Assembly: GCA_023476545.1 (NCBI GenBank)
Contig: JAMCYP010000025.1
Location: 1-38,880, forward strand
DNA from: Candidatus Martarchaeota archaeon
GTDB lineage: Archaea > Micrarchaeota > Micrarchaeia > Micrarchaeales > CABMGC01
Length of the DNA stretch: 38,880 nt
Direction: 5' to 3'
In this document: positions 18,949-27,422 of the stretch, in pieces
Layout: every line of letters begins with the position of its first letter
Numbering within the stretch: the first letter of the stretch is position 1
Notes under the pieces: generated by a model
What the model was told of the DNA's origin: nothing
Database searches by the model: none
The model's input: the letters and a program-made list of their open reading frames with translations, nothing else
Position numbers and translations under genes: made by a program

Positions 18949-19623
18949 TCACTTGCTCGCCTTGAGCCCGTTCTGCGGGCATATGCTGTTCTTGCTGTCC
19001 GGTCCTATGAGGCACTGGCTGCAGATCGGAACCTGCGATTGGCACACCTTCTTTCCGTGGGTCTTCAGCACGTACGCGAAGTTCTTCCAGTACTTCCTGT
19101 CCACCGCCTTCTCCAGGTCCTGCTCTATCTTCTCCGGGTCCGTGTTCCTGCTCAGGCCAATCCTGCCCGAGAGCTTGATCACCCACGTGTCTACGGGTAT
19201 GCCCTCGACTATCCCGTACGCGTTGATCAGTATCGTGTTGGCCGTCTTCCTCCCTATGCCCGGCAGCTCCAACAGCTCCTCCATCTTTTTCGGGACAGCG
19301 CCTCCGTGCCTCTCTTCCAGGACCTTGCACGCGTTGATCACGTTCTTCGCCTTGTTACCGGCGAAGCTGACCCTGCGTATAAGCTTTACCAGTTCCTCAA
19401 CGTCCGCGTGCGCAAAGTCCTTTGCAGTTTTGTAGCGCTTGAAGAGCTCAGGCGTGACCGCGTTGACCACCTCGTCGTGCGTCTGCGCCGACAGTATGGC
19501 GGCTACGAGCAGCTCCACGGGAGTCTTGAAATTCAGGTAGTACTTCGCGTCCTTGTACTCGTTCTCGAGCATGCCTACGGCCTTAGCGGCTTTGCTTCCT
19601 TCCAGAAGAGTGAAAGACTTCAT
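18949..19623 (-). CDS. nth: Endonuclease III (HhH-GPD DNA glycosylase/AP lyase)
   Basis: ELLVAAILSAQTHDEVVN, LPGIGRKTANTILINAYG (catalytic Lys), PVDTWVIKLSGRIGL (catalytic Asp), FeS cysteine region VCQSQVPICSQCLIGPDSKNSIC. Confidence 0.92.
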   Translation of the reverse strand: MKSFTLLEGSKAAKAVGMLENEYKDAKYYLNFKTPVELLVAAILSAQTHDEVVNAVTPELFKRYKTAKDFAHADVEELVKLIRRVSFAGNKAKNVINACKVLEERHGGAVPKKMEELLELPGIGRKTANTILINAYGIVEGIPVDTWVIKLSGRIGLSRNTDPEKIEQDLEKAVDRKYWKNFAYVLKTHGKKVCQSQVPICSQCLIGPDSKNSICPQNGLKASK

Positions 19624-19753
19624 CTAAATGCCCGGAGAACCGTGCTGCCCCCTATCTGATCCCTTGCGGGTTAAAAACATATAAGCGTATTCCGAGGCGT
19701 AGTATTGCCGAGGTTCCACTGATGGTGCCGTTGTCATTATGAAAATCACGGGG

Positions 19754-20086
19754 CTACTTCGCCAGAAGTATCTCTATCGTGCTTACCTTGGACTTGGTGC
19801 CGTCCTCGTTCTGCAGCTCTTCCGAGTTTATGGCTATGCTCCCGACCTTCGCGTCCTGTATGAACCTGTTTCGGGCGATCTCGGCAACATCAACGGCTCT
19901 GGATATAGTGTTTCCTCTGGCGCGTATCTTTACGCTCTTGGCGCCGTTGTTGAACTGCGTCACCACTGCCAGAACATAGTTCATAGCGGGCTTCTTCCCT
20001 ATGTATACTACATTCTCCGGTATGCTACTTTCAGTCCTCTCCCCAAGTTCCTCCATTTGTTCCGCCATTGTTTCACCAGCAAGCAT
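19754..20086 (-). CDS. albA: Alba-family chromatin protein
   Basis: [50 protein letters not shown] is the canonical Alba core. Confidence 0.93.
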   Translation of the reverse strand: MLAGETMAEQMEELGERTESSIPENVVYIGKKPAMNYVLAVVTQFNNGAKSVKIRARGNTISRAVDVAEIARNRFIQDAKVGSIAINSEELQNEDGTKSKVSTIEILLAK

Positions 20087-20150
20087 GAATCGTTCTGAGT
20101 GTGTTGCTTGTTGTTAATTGCGCGTAAGGATATATAAAGCATGAGTATGT

Positions 20151-20636
20151 TCACGCCCTCCTGACGAGCCGCCTGCCCGAGGCTCCGTTGGTTACGGCCT
20201 CATGCACCGAGTACTTCTTTATCACCATCGCCTTCACGTGCTCCGACTCCGCGTTGCTCCTCATCGCAAGCCTCTCGGCCTGCCTGAGCTTGCCGGCGTA
20301 TGCCCTGTATGCGGTCCTTGCGGCGGCAAGTGCGTCGCGCTCGTGCAGGTTCGCGAATCCGTGCGCAGTGAGGCCCTTCTTCTTTTCGACGCTTATGTCA
20401 GTGGATGGGACGAAGAGCGCAGCGTCGAAGATGCTCGCGAGCTTCTCGACAAGCGAGTCCGGCCTTCTCTTATCTCCCGCGATCACTACGGGCGAGCCTG
20501 TCTTGGTTATCTCGTCGACGAACCACTGCAGCCCGGCAAACCTTCCGGTGGCGAGTTTTGCAACATTGCCGTCGAGGTCCAGGCACGCTACCGCGGCAGT
20601 CTTCCCGGGATCTATTCCTACTATGAGATGCTTCAA
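20151..20636 (-). CDS. RNase H-fold (RuvC/YqgF-like, DUF460-type) protein
   Basis: MKHLIVGIDPGKTAAVACLDLDG followed by GDKRRPDSLVEKLASIF and HERDALAAARTAYRAY. Confidence 0.7.
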   Translation of the reverse strand: MKHLIVGIDPGKTAAVACLDLDGNVAKLATGRFAGLQWFVDEITKTGSPVVIAGDKRRPDSLVEKLASIFDAALFVPSTDISVEKKKGLTAHGFANLHERDALAAARTAYRAYAGKLRQAERLAMRSNAESEHVKAMVIKKYSVHEAVTNGASGRRLVRRA

Positions 20637-20640
20637 TAGA

Positions 20641-21657
20641 TCAGCACAACGTGGAGTTGGTGTAGCAGAGCGCCTCGCGCGCGGTCTGCGGCAGGGCGAG
20701 ATAGTGGCAGTTGACCACTACTGCTGGTGTAAACGTTATGTTGTAGTACTGCGCCAGGAGCGCCTGTGTGTTCAATACGCTGGACGATGAGGTTATGCAG
20801 CTGTCCAACTGCGTTGAGTTGAGCCCGGCGCCTTCGGCTATGCTGGCAAGGCTGTTCTGCGACATGTACTGGCCTGAGTACGCAGCATCGAGGGCGGAAG
20901 CGAACTTGCCGAAGTTGCTCTGCTGCGAAGCACAGAAGGCGTATTTCGACAGGTAGAGCGCGTTCACGAGCCCGACCTGCGAGCCGATCCGCTGCGTTGC
21001 CGATCCTATCACTATCTTCACAGTCAGGTTCACGTTGCTTCCGTACATGCGCTCTATATTGCTGGCGTTAAGAAGGCTGTGCACCGCGCCCACGTCATAC
21101 GGGTCTATGAACCAGTAGACCTGCGTCGGGGACGTATTTGTGCAAGCGTATTTTCCGGCAAGCGCGACCACTCCGGAGGAGACGACGCTGTTGTTCGATA
21201 TCTGCGAAGGCAGAGCGGTCTGCAGCAGGGGAGTCACCTTCGATGTGTTCGTGTCATTGATCTGGAAGGCGAGCGAGAAGGCGACGTTGTTTACCAGGTT
21301 CTTGGCCATCAGCTGAACATACCACGCTCCGCTGTCCGGCAGGTAGCTGACGTGCATGCTGCTTATGTTGGAGATGAACGGTATGAGCGAGAGCGAGCTG
21401 TTAACGGTGGCGTAGCTTGCCAGAACGTGCTCTGCTACGGCTTTGATCTGTGCAGCGGTGTGTAACGCGGTGGTGTTGCCGGTGGTATTGTTGCCTACCA
21501 TCACCAGTATCGGCTTGCCGTACGACACTACCAGAAGCAGCAGTACGAGCAGCACGACGAGGATTATGAGCATCAGGTGCAGGTTGTCGAGTCCACCGAA
21601 CCTGCCCAGCGGTCGCACCACTATGCCAGGTTCCCTTATCCTCTTAGACTTCGCCAT
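20641..21657 (-). CDS. Membrane-anchored DsbA/thioredoxin-fold protein lacking CXXC
   Basis: N-terminal TM (LIILVVLLVLLLLVVSYG); VYWFIDPYDVGAVHSLL replaces the usual DPYCPYC region; KYAFCASQQSNFGKFASALDA, and cis-Pro loop YNITFTPAVVVNCHYL match the DsbA layout. Confidence 0.65.
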   Translation of the reverse strand: MAKSKRIREPGIVVRPLGRFGGLDNLHLMLIILVVLLVLLLLVVSYGKPILVMVGNNTTGNTTALHTAAQIKAVAEHVLASYATVNSSLSLIPFISNISSMHVSYLPDSGAWYVQLMAKNLVNNVAFSLAFQINDTNTSKVTPLLQTALPSQISNNSVVSSGVVALAGKYACTNTSPTQVYWFIDPYDVGAVHSLLNASNIERMYGSNVNLTVKIVIGSATQRIGSQVGLVNALYLSKYAFCASQQSNFGKFASALDAAYSGQYMSQNSLASIAEGAGLNSTQLDSCITSSSSVLNTQALLAQYYNITFTPAVVVNCHYLALPQTAREALCYTNSTLC

Positions 21658-21742
21658 TTAACTCCCAAACCAAGATGGTTCACCATAACCCTTGATGAAT
21701 AAACTATTTATTTGTTTACAGGGCTTCGTCCTGTTTCTTACG

Positions 21743-21817
21743 CGGGCCCGGCGGGATTTGAACCCGCGACCATCACCTTAGGACGGTGCTGCTCTGTCCA
21801 AGCTGAGCTACGGGCCC
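21743..21817 (-). tRNA. tRNA-Arg(CCT)
   Basis: Reverse complement GGGCCCG TA GCTC AGCTTGGACA GAGC A GCACC GTCCTAA GGTGA TGGTC GCGGG TTCAAAT CCCGC CGGGCCC; anticodon CCT. Confidence 0.95.
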
Positions 21818-21851
21818 ACTCTATCAATTTGTAGGCAGGTTTATTTACGCT

Positions 21852-23768
21852 TTACATCTCGCTTACTGTTGCTATGCCGAGCAGCACGAATAGGTTCTCA
21901 AGCGCTATGGTCAGTGAATACACGATCGCAAGCCTTAGCCCCTTCGCCTCCTTGCCCTTTATCACCGGCATTGTCTCGTAGAACCTGCTGAACAAGGAGG
22001 CCAGGTCGAGCAGGTAGTCGGTGATGACGTTAGGCCTCGATTCCGCACACGCCTTCTCCACCGCCTCCTGCATCTCACCCATCTTCTTCACCAGCGCGAA
22101 GTCGTACCCGCGCGTGGCGTGCGCCGCATCGGCATCCGACAACTGCGACACGGAGAAGTTCGCCCTGCCGAGTATCTTCTTCGCCCTCGCATACGTGTAC
22201 ATGGCATAGGGGCCGCTGTTGCCCTCGAAGTTGAGCGCGTTGTCCCATGAGAAGGTTATCTCCTTCTCCGGCGCTATCCTCAGGTACTCGAACTTTATGG
22301 CAGATACGGCTATCACCCTGGCTATCTGCTCCATGTTCTGCTTGTTCGTTATCTTCTCGCTCTTCTGCGCGATCTCGAGGGCACGCTTCGTCGCCTCTTC
22401 CAGAAGGTCGTCGGCGGTGTAGTTCCTGCCCTCTCCGAGCCAGTTGCCGCTTCTCGCGCTGAGCTTGCCCTCCTCGAGGTTGACCCTGCCGTATGCGAGG
22501 TGGACTATGTTCTCCGTAACGTCCTTGTGCCCTATGAGCGTGAACATCACCCTCATTATCTGCTGCTCATACGCCTGGCTTGCGTCTATCACGTTTATGG
22601 CGCGCTTCACGTTGCCGAACTTCATGCTCGTGCCGGAGGGCGCGGTGCTGAATATTGGCTTGCCGTTGGGTTGGTCCATGAACTTCTTGTAGCCGAATCC
22701 TGCGTCTATCAGCCCGAACTTCCATGCGTGGAAGGCGAAGTCCTTGCCTATGTACGTTGCCGCGCCGTTGCTCCTCACTATCACCTTCGCGTCCTCCCTG
22801 CTTCCCTCGAGCTCCTTCGCGTACGGGGTAATCTTATCGAGCTTGACCACTATCGCGCCGGCGTACTTTCCATCGCTGGGCTTCTCGAGTATGCTGCTCG
22901 ATATGTCAAGCGCCTTGCTCAGCAGATGCGAGCGCACTATGTCGCTCTCCCATACCATCACGTCGCGGTATATGCCGTAAGCGAACGCGGTCTCCTGGTG
23001 GGCCATGACGCACTTCTCGGCCATCTCCCTGCCCGCCTTCGACTCCTGCGAGTTCACCTCCTCGAGCTTCTTCAGCAGGTCGTTCACCTCTCCCTTGATC
23101 TGCTCCTTCTGCTGCATCTCCTTGTTAACGCGTACGTACAGCTCGCCCAGCCACTGGTCGAACTTCTTGTCAGGCTTGTTGCTTATGTGGAGCCATCCCC
23201 ACAGCGCCGTTGCCACCTGCAGGCCCAGATCGTCTATGTAGTCCTCGCGCTCTATCTCGTATGAACACGCCTCGAGTAGGTTTGCAATGACGTTGCCGAG
23301 CAGCGCGTTCCTGAGCGTGCCCACGTGCCACGGGTGGGCAGGGTTGGCGCTCGGCGACTCCACTATCGCCTTTTTGTGCCTTCCCACAGAGCTCTGTCCG
23401 TAACCTTTTCTCCTCTTCAGCACATCGCGCAGCACGGCGCGCACGTACTTCTTCTCGTCCATGAACGCGTTTACATATCCGTTGGCATCCTCGAACCTTG
23501 AGATGTGTTCTGTAGCCTTCGCCTTCTGCGCGATCGCCTTTGCTATGTTCGTCGGACTGTTCTTCTTGATCTTCGCAAGCTTGAACGCTATTGACGAGCT
23601 GATGTCCCCCTGTTCCGCCGCGGTGGGAATCGAGACAGAGAGTTTCAGGTCATCTGCCTCCACTTCAGAGTCGCCATACGCCGCGCGTATTGCAGCATCG
23701 ATTGCCTCGACAAACTCGCGCTTCACGATCAGGCTCGGAGCGTCTGCAAACTCTTTTAAGTCTTGCAT
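21852..23768 (-). CDS. argS: Arginyl-tRNA synthetase
   Basis: VESPSANPAHPWHVGTLRNALLGNVIANLLEACSYEIEREDYIDDLGLQ (HIGH region), MRVMFTLIGHKD, C-terminal anticodon-binding domain. Confidence 0.95.
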   Translation of the reverse strand: MQDLKEFADAPSLIVKREFVEAIDAAIRAAYGDSEVEADDLKLSVSIPTAAEQGDISSSIAFKLAKIKKNSPTNIAKAIAQKAKATEHISRFEDANGYVNAFMDEKKYVRAVLRDVLKRRKGYGQSSVGRHKKAIVESPSANPAHPWHVGTLRNALLGNVIANLLEACSYEIEREDYIDDLGLQVATALWGWLHISNKPDKKFDQWLGELYVRVNKEMQQKEQIKGEVNDLLKKLEEVNSQESKAGREMAEKCVMAHQETAFAYGIYRDVMVWESDIVRSHLLSKALDISSSILEKPSDGKYAGAIVVKLDKITPYAKELEGSREDAKVIVRSNGAATYIGKDFAFHAWKFGLIDAGFGYKKFMDQPNGKPIFSTAPSGTSMKFGNVKRAINVIDASQAYEQQIMRVMFTLIGHKDVTENIVHLAYGRVNLEEGKLSARSGNWLGEGRNYTADDLLEEATKRALEIAQKSEKITNKQNMEQIARVIAVSAIKFEYLRIAPEKEITFSWDNALNFEGNSGPYAMYTYARAKKILGRANFSVSQLSDADAAHATRGYDFALVKKMGEMQEAVEKACAESRPNVITDYLLDLASLFSRFYETMPVIKGKEAKGLRLAIVYSLTIALENLFVLLGIATVSEM

Positions 23769-23813
23769 GGTAGTAATACGCAGGGGGTTTAAAAAAGGTA
23801 AGCGGTCGGTTAT

Positions 23814-24668
23814 TTGAAAGTATACAAGACCAGGGATAACAAGTACATAGTATACCTTCCTTTCGACGTCATAAGGCAGTTGGGGCTTAAGGGAAGCGAG
23901 GAGGTAGAGTTCATAGGCTTCAGCGGGAAGGCTTTCCTGTTTGCGAAGAAGGAGGACATAGCAAACCTGCTCATGAGCACCAAGAGCACGGTGAACGCCG
24001 GACCCGCTCCCGCGGGGCAGCAGCCTGCGCAGAAGAGGGTCGAGGTGACGCAGGACGAGGTGAAGGTGCTGAAGAAGCTCGATACTCTGAGATATGCTAA
24101 CCGCACTCCGTCGAATGTTGCGAAGCTGCTGAACGAGAGCGAGAAGAAGACGCTACAAGGGCTGATAAACAAGAAGGTAGTGTGGCTATTCAAGGCAAAG
24201 GGCTCGTACAGCATAAGCAAGGACGTTTACGACAAGTTCCTGATGAGGAAGACGGCGCAGCCTACTGCACCGGCGAAGAAGGAGGTGGTTGAGGAGCCTC
24301 AGAAGATGGTCATACTGCCGGTAAAGACCGCGAACGCTAATGTTGACAAGCTTGAGACCGATGGCTACATCGTGCTGCCCACTGAGGCAGAGGCATCGAG
24401 CCTGTCGCTCTCCGTTGAAGACAGCATAAGGTCGGGCAAGGTGCTAGGCATACGCGCCTTCAACAAGAAGTTTTACATAGTGCTGCGTGCGTTCTTCGAC
24501 AAGAACAGCGACAAGGTAATCAAGGAGCTGAAGAGCGGACCGAAGAAGGTGGATGAGATGGTCAAGAGCACGGGGCTGAAGGAGGACGGCATACGCTCCA
24601 TGCTCTACCTGCTCAGCGAACAGGGAGACGTAAGCGAGAGAAGGAAGGACGTGTTCACGCTGATTTAA
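23814..24668 (+). CDS. DNA-binding protein with N-terminal AbrB/SpoVT-like and wHTH-like regions
   Basis: TTG start; KYIVYLPFDVIRQLGLKGSEEVEFIGFSGKAFLFAKK; later VIKELKSGPKKVDEMVKSTGLKEDGIRSMLYLLSEQGDVSERR. Confidence 0.5.
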   Translation: MKVYKTRDNKYIVYLPFDVIRQLGLKGSEEVEFIGFSGKAFLFAKKEDIANLLMSTKSTVNAGPAPAGQQPAQKRVEVTQDEVKVLKKLDTLRYANRTPSNVAKLLNESEKKTLQGLINKKVVWLFKAKGSYSISKDVYDKFLMRKTAQPTAPAKKEVVEEPQKMVILPVKTANANVDKLETDGYIVLPTEAEASSLSLSVEDSIRSGKVLGIRAFNKKFYIVLRAFFDKNSDKVIKELKSGPKKVDEMVKSTGLKEDGIRSMLYLLSEQGDVSERRKDVFTLI

Positions 24669-24693
24669 CCGGAGATTGTTCTGGGTCGATAAT

Positions 24694-25254
24694 ATGGAAG
24701 TAATCGATGAAACTAGAAGATTTGCAAAAGAAAGGGCGGAGAAGTACGGAGTTCCCTCCTTTCCCCACACGGAATACATAGCAACAAAAGGGGTGGAGCT
24801 TGCAAGAAAACTCGGAGCTGATGAGAAAATTGTTGAGCTTGGGTGCTATTTAATTGATATAGACCTTGGAAAAGCTTTGAAACAGGGTAAACAGGAAGAG
24901 CATGTAAATATGGGAGTTGAAACGGCTAATACTTTCTTAAGAAAATTTGATTTGTCGAGGGCAGAGAGAGATAAAGTACTGAATTGCATTGCGGCGCACC
25001 ATGGGCAAATGGAACATAGTTGCATAGAAAGCGAGATAGTTAAAAACGCAGATAATTACAAGTTCTTGTCACCAACAGGAATAGTCATATCATTATTTTA
25101 CCGACCGAAAGAAATTACTTTAAAACAAGAAGTGGACATATTGAAACAAAAACTTGAAGAAAAACACAAACTAGCTACACTAGCTGTTTGTAAGAGAGAA
25201 GCTGAAGTCAATTATAAGATAATAAAGCGATTCCTTGACGCAGTAATAGACTGA
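24694..25254 (+). CDS. HD-domain-like protein with substituted HD motif
   Basis: FPHTEYIATKGVELARKLGADEKIVELGCYLIDIDLGK...EEHVNMGVETA...IAAHHGQMEHSCIESEIVKNADNYKFL. ATG at 24694 preferred over the track start at 24676. Confidence 0.7.
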   Translation: MEVIDETRRFAKERAEKYGVPSFPHTEYIATKGVELARKLGADEKIVELGCYLIDIDLGKALKQGKQEEHVNMGVETANTFLRKFDLSRAERDKVLNCIAAHHGQMEHSCIESEIVKNADNYKFLSPTGIVISLFYRPKEITLKQEVDILKQKLEEKHKLATLAVCKREAEVNYKIIKRFLDAVID

Positions 25255-25262
25255 AGTGAAAA

Positions 25263-25415
25263 CTACAGCGCAGCGAAGTGGTCGAAGATTATTACCAGAA
25301 GCGTGAAGAGCGCAACTGCGATGAGCAGCACCTTCGCGCTCACCTTTGGTCCCATCTCCGGGGCGTCGTAGAAGCTGAGTATGCCCGCCTGCTGCTGTGG
25401 TGTCGATAGCGCCAT
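25263..25415 (-). CDS. Sec61-beta/SecG-like preprotein translocase subunit (50 aa, absent from ORF track)
   Basis: Manual translation MALSTPQQQAGILSFYDAPEMGPKVSAKVLLIAVALFTLLVIIFDHFAAL*: an N-terminal AGILSFYDAPEMGPKVSAKVLL segment followed by a single C-terminal TM, as in archaeal Sec61-beta. Confidence 0.75.
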   Translation of the reverse strand: MALSTPQQQAGILSFYDAPEMGPKVSAKVLLIAVALFTLLVIIFDHFAAL

Positions 25416-25420
25416 TTATC

Positions 25421-26158
25421 TCACTTTTTGGATCCACTCTTCCTTGACGCGACGGCCGGTGCCACTGGCCCCGAGATCTGCTGGCGTATCCTGACCAGCA
25501 AGACGTAGAACGCGTAGGCGAAGAACGTGCTGATGAAGGTGCCGATAGCAACCAGGCCCAGCAGCCCGAATATGACGCCGAATACCAGCGATATTATGTA
25601 TACGGCGATGAACATGACAATCACAGAGAAGAGTATGCCCCAGAAGTTGCCTTCAGTGATCGCCCAGCTGCTCTTTATCGAGTCCACGACTCCCTTCTTG
25701 CCGCTCATCACCTCTACCGGAGCCAGATAGAGCCTGACGAAAAGGTAGATGCCGGGTATCACAAAGAGCAAGAAGCCTATGCCGACAGCTACTCCCACAG
25801 CTATGAGCGTGATTATCAGTGTGATATATCTGCTTATCGAGTGGCGTGCAGCCGCGGCGACGTCCTTTCTCGTGTCAATGGTCGCGGAGAGTACAGAGCC
25901 TATAACGAATACGTCCACAAGATAGACGACAATTATGCCGCCGAGGATTGGTCCGATCACGGACGTTATGAACGGCAGTATGGCAGTCGGAAGTGTTCCG
26001 ATGCTTGAAATGCTGTGGACATACTGGGCTTGTGAGAGTATCATGGATGAGAAGATGCTGGCCACCAGCGCGCCGAGGAGCGCGAAGAGCGTGACCGTCC
26101 TGTTCCTGAAGAGCGTACTGAAACTGTCTCCAACAGTACTGAGCACATCAATTCCCAT
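25421..26158 (-). CDS. Polytopic membrane protein (DUF4013-like)
   Basis: 245 aa with multiple TMs; GIGFLLFVIPGIYLFVRLYLAPVEVMSGKKGVVDSIKSSWAITEGNFWGILF. Confidence 0.6.
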   Translation of the reverse strand: MGIDVLSTVGDSFSTLFRNRTVTLFALLGALVASIFSSMILSQAQYVHSISSIGTLPTAILPFITSVIGPILGGIIVVYLVDVFVIGSVLSATIDTRKDVAAAARHSISRYITLIITLIAVGVAVGIGFLLFVIPGIYLFVRLYLAPVEVMSGKKGVVDSIKSSWAITEGNFWGILFSVIVMFIAVYIISLVFGVIFGLLGLVAIGTFISTFFAYAFYVLLVRIRQQISGPVAPAVASRKSGSKK

Positions 26159-26202
26159 TCCAATCCCTTTGATATGATAAGGAAGAACACTTTATAAACA
26201 GC

Positions 26203-26525
26203 TCATCTCTGCGTTGCCATGGCCCCATCCAGAGACCTTGCGCATGAGCACTTTCTCGAAGCTGGCATCGAGGAGACCACTGTCCCTATGAGCTCCTTGG
26301 CCTTGCCTATGTTCTCGGCAAAAAGCCTTGTGACCTCTGCGAAGCTGACCGGCTCTATTCCTTCCTGGCGCTCAAGCCCCGCGTCATAGTCGGTGACTAC
26401 ACCTATCCGAGGTAGCAGATCTGCCGCTCGCTTGCCAGCATCGCCTCCGGGTACTGAGTCATGTTGACCAGCCCGAATCCCTGGTTTGAGAAGAACCTAG
26501 ACTCTGCTTTTGACGAGAACCCTGC
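26203..26525 (-). pseudogene. 3' remnant of S-methyl-5'-thioadenosine phosphorylase (MTAP/PNP family), frameshifted
   Basis: FSSKAESRFFSNQGFGLVNMTQYPEAMLASERQICYLG then, after restoring 1 nt near 26408, IGVVTDYDAGLERQEGIEPVSFAEVTRLFAENIGKAKELIGTVVSSMPASRKCSCARSLDGAMATQR*. Matches the MTAP C-terminal third; the N-terminal two-thirds are absent. Confidence 0.88.
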
Positions 26526-27284
26526 GTCTCCTTGCTCTTCGCTGTTGCGCTTTAGAGAGATCACGCTTATGATGACTGCGATGGCGCCCCCCACGGCAGC
26601 AGCAGCGCCCAGTGTTATCTCCCCATGCGCCATAATGAGATGTTTATGTGCAGCATCTAGCGCGCTCTGGTTTTCGACAACGCTCAGGCGAATGTGCTCT
26701 ATCACACTCTGGATGTGAGCTACCAGAAAGGTCTGAAACTTCCCTGTTACCCAGTTGAAGACGCCCTGTTGCTGGCCATTTGTGTATTGGATACCATCGA
26801 AGGTCAGCTTCAGCGCAGTGTTGCTTCCAAAAGATATGAACGAAGAGTTGCCCTGTGCGAGCAGTGTGGCGGTGATGGGTGACAACGCGGTTTGCGTCAC
26901 ACCTCCTCCTAAAGTTGCAACCTGTTTCAGCCCTTCTGTAACTATAGGGACCATTGTGCTGTTCCCTGCTGAAAGGGCATTGGAGAGGGATATCTGCGCG
27001 AATGTGTTTGTGGTACTGTTCCCTCCCGTGAAAATGGCCCATGTAGTAGGAAGCAGTACGCTTTGCACAAACCCCTGTCCTGAAGGAACAAACTTCTGCA
27101 ATGTGCTTATCGAGGTTTCGTTTACTACTTTAGGTATGCTTTCGGTAACAATCTGTGGAGCTACACGTGACGCGCTCTTCAACGCTAGTCCGGCTCCTTC
27201 CAAAGTAAGTCCGCTAGCGGCAGTTACGCCTCCGACAACAGCCATCGCCTTAGCGTGTCTCTCTATGTATTCTTTCACTGCCAT
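26403..27284 (-). CDS. Chimeric ORF: membrane protein of unknown function fused to MTAP fragment
   Basis: Residues ~1-255 contain hydrophobic N- and C-terminal helices (AMAVVGGVTAASGLTLEGAG; ITLGAAAAVGGAIAVIISVISLKRNS); the last ~37 residues are MTAP-derived. Confidence 0.6.
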   Translation of the reverse strand: MAVKEYIERHAKAMAVVGGVTAASGLTLEGAGLALKSASRVAPQIVTESIPKVVNETSISTLQKFVPSGQGFVQSVLLPTTWAIFTGGNSTTNTFAQISLSNALSAGNSTMVPIVTEGLKQVATLGGGVTQTALSPITATLLAQGNSSFISFGSNTALKLTFDGIQYTNGQQQGVFNWVTGKFQTFLVAHIQSVIEHIRLSVVENQSALDAAHKHLIMAHGEITLGAAAAVGGAIAVIISVISLKRNSEEQGDAGFSSKAESRFFSNQGFGLVNMTQYPEAMLASERQICYLG

Positions 27285-27325
27285 GTAATCACTACCACTC
27301 TCGCAGGGCCCTTTAAATACATTGG

Positions 27326-27334
27326 CGTTAGCGA
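27326..27334. repeat. Left copy of 9-bp target-site duplication CGTTAGCGA
   Basis: Identical to 31593-31601 and directly abuts the left terminal inverted repeat. Confidence 0.9.
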
Positions 27335-27351
27335 GGCTTTGCTAATAAAGT
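27335..27351 (+). repeat. Left terminal inverted repeat GGCTTTGCTAATAAAGT
   Basis: Exact reverse complement of 31576-31592. Confidence 0.92.
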
Positions 27352-27422
27352 AATCTCTGCTAATAAAGTCCGAAATCTGCTAAAAAAGTCAGGCTTTTAA
27401 GGCTTTTTTGGCAAATAGCACT

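Noticed and set aside
18526-19659. 377-aa plus-strand ORF
   Set aside because: Antisense across endoQ and nth; both of those have clear catalytic motifs, this one has none.
19624-19753. Possible small RNA (box C/D-like) between nth and alba
   Set aside because: CTGATGG-like words present but no convincing C/D or C'/D' arrangement; could simply be promoter and spacer.
22500-23264. 254-aa plus-strand ORF
   Set aside because: Entirely antisense to argS; composition biased and no recognisable domain.
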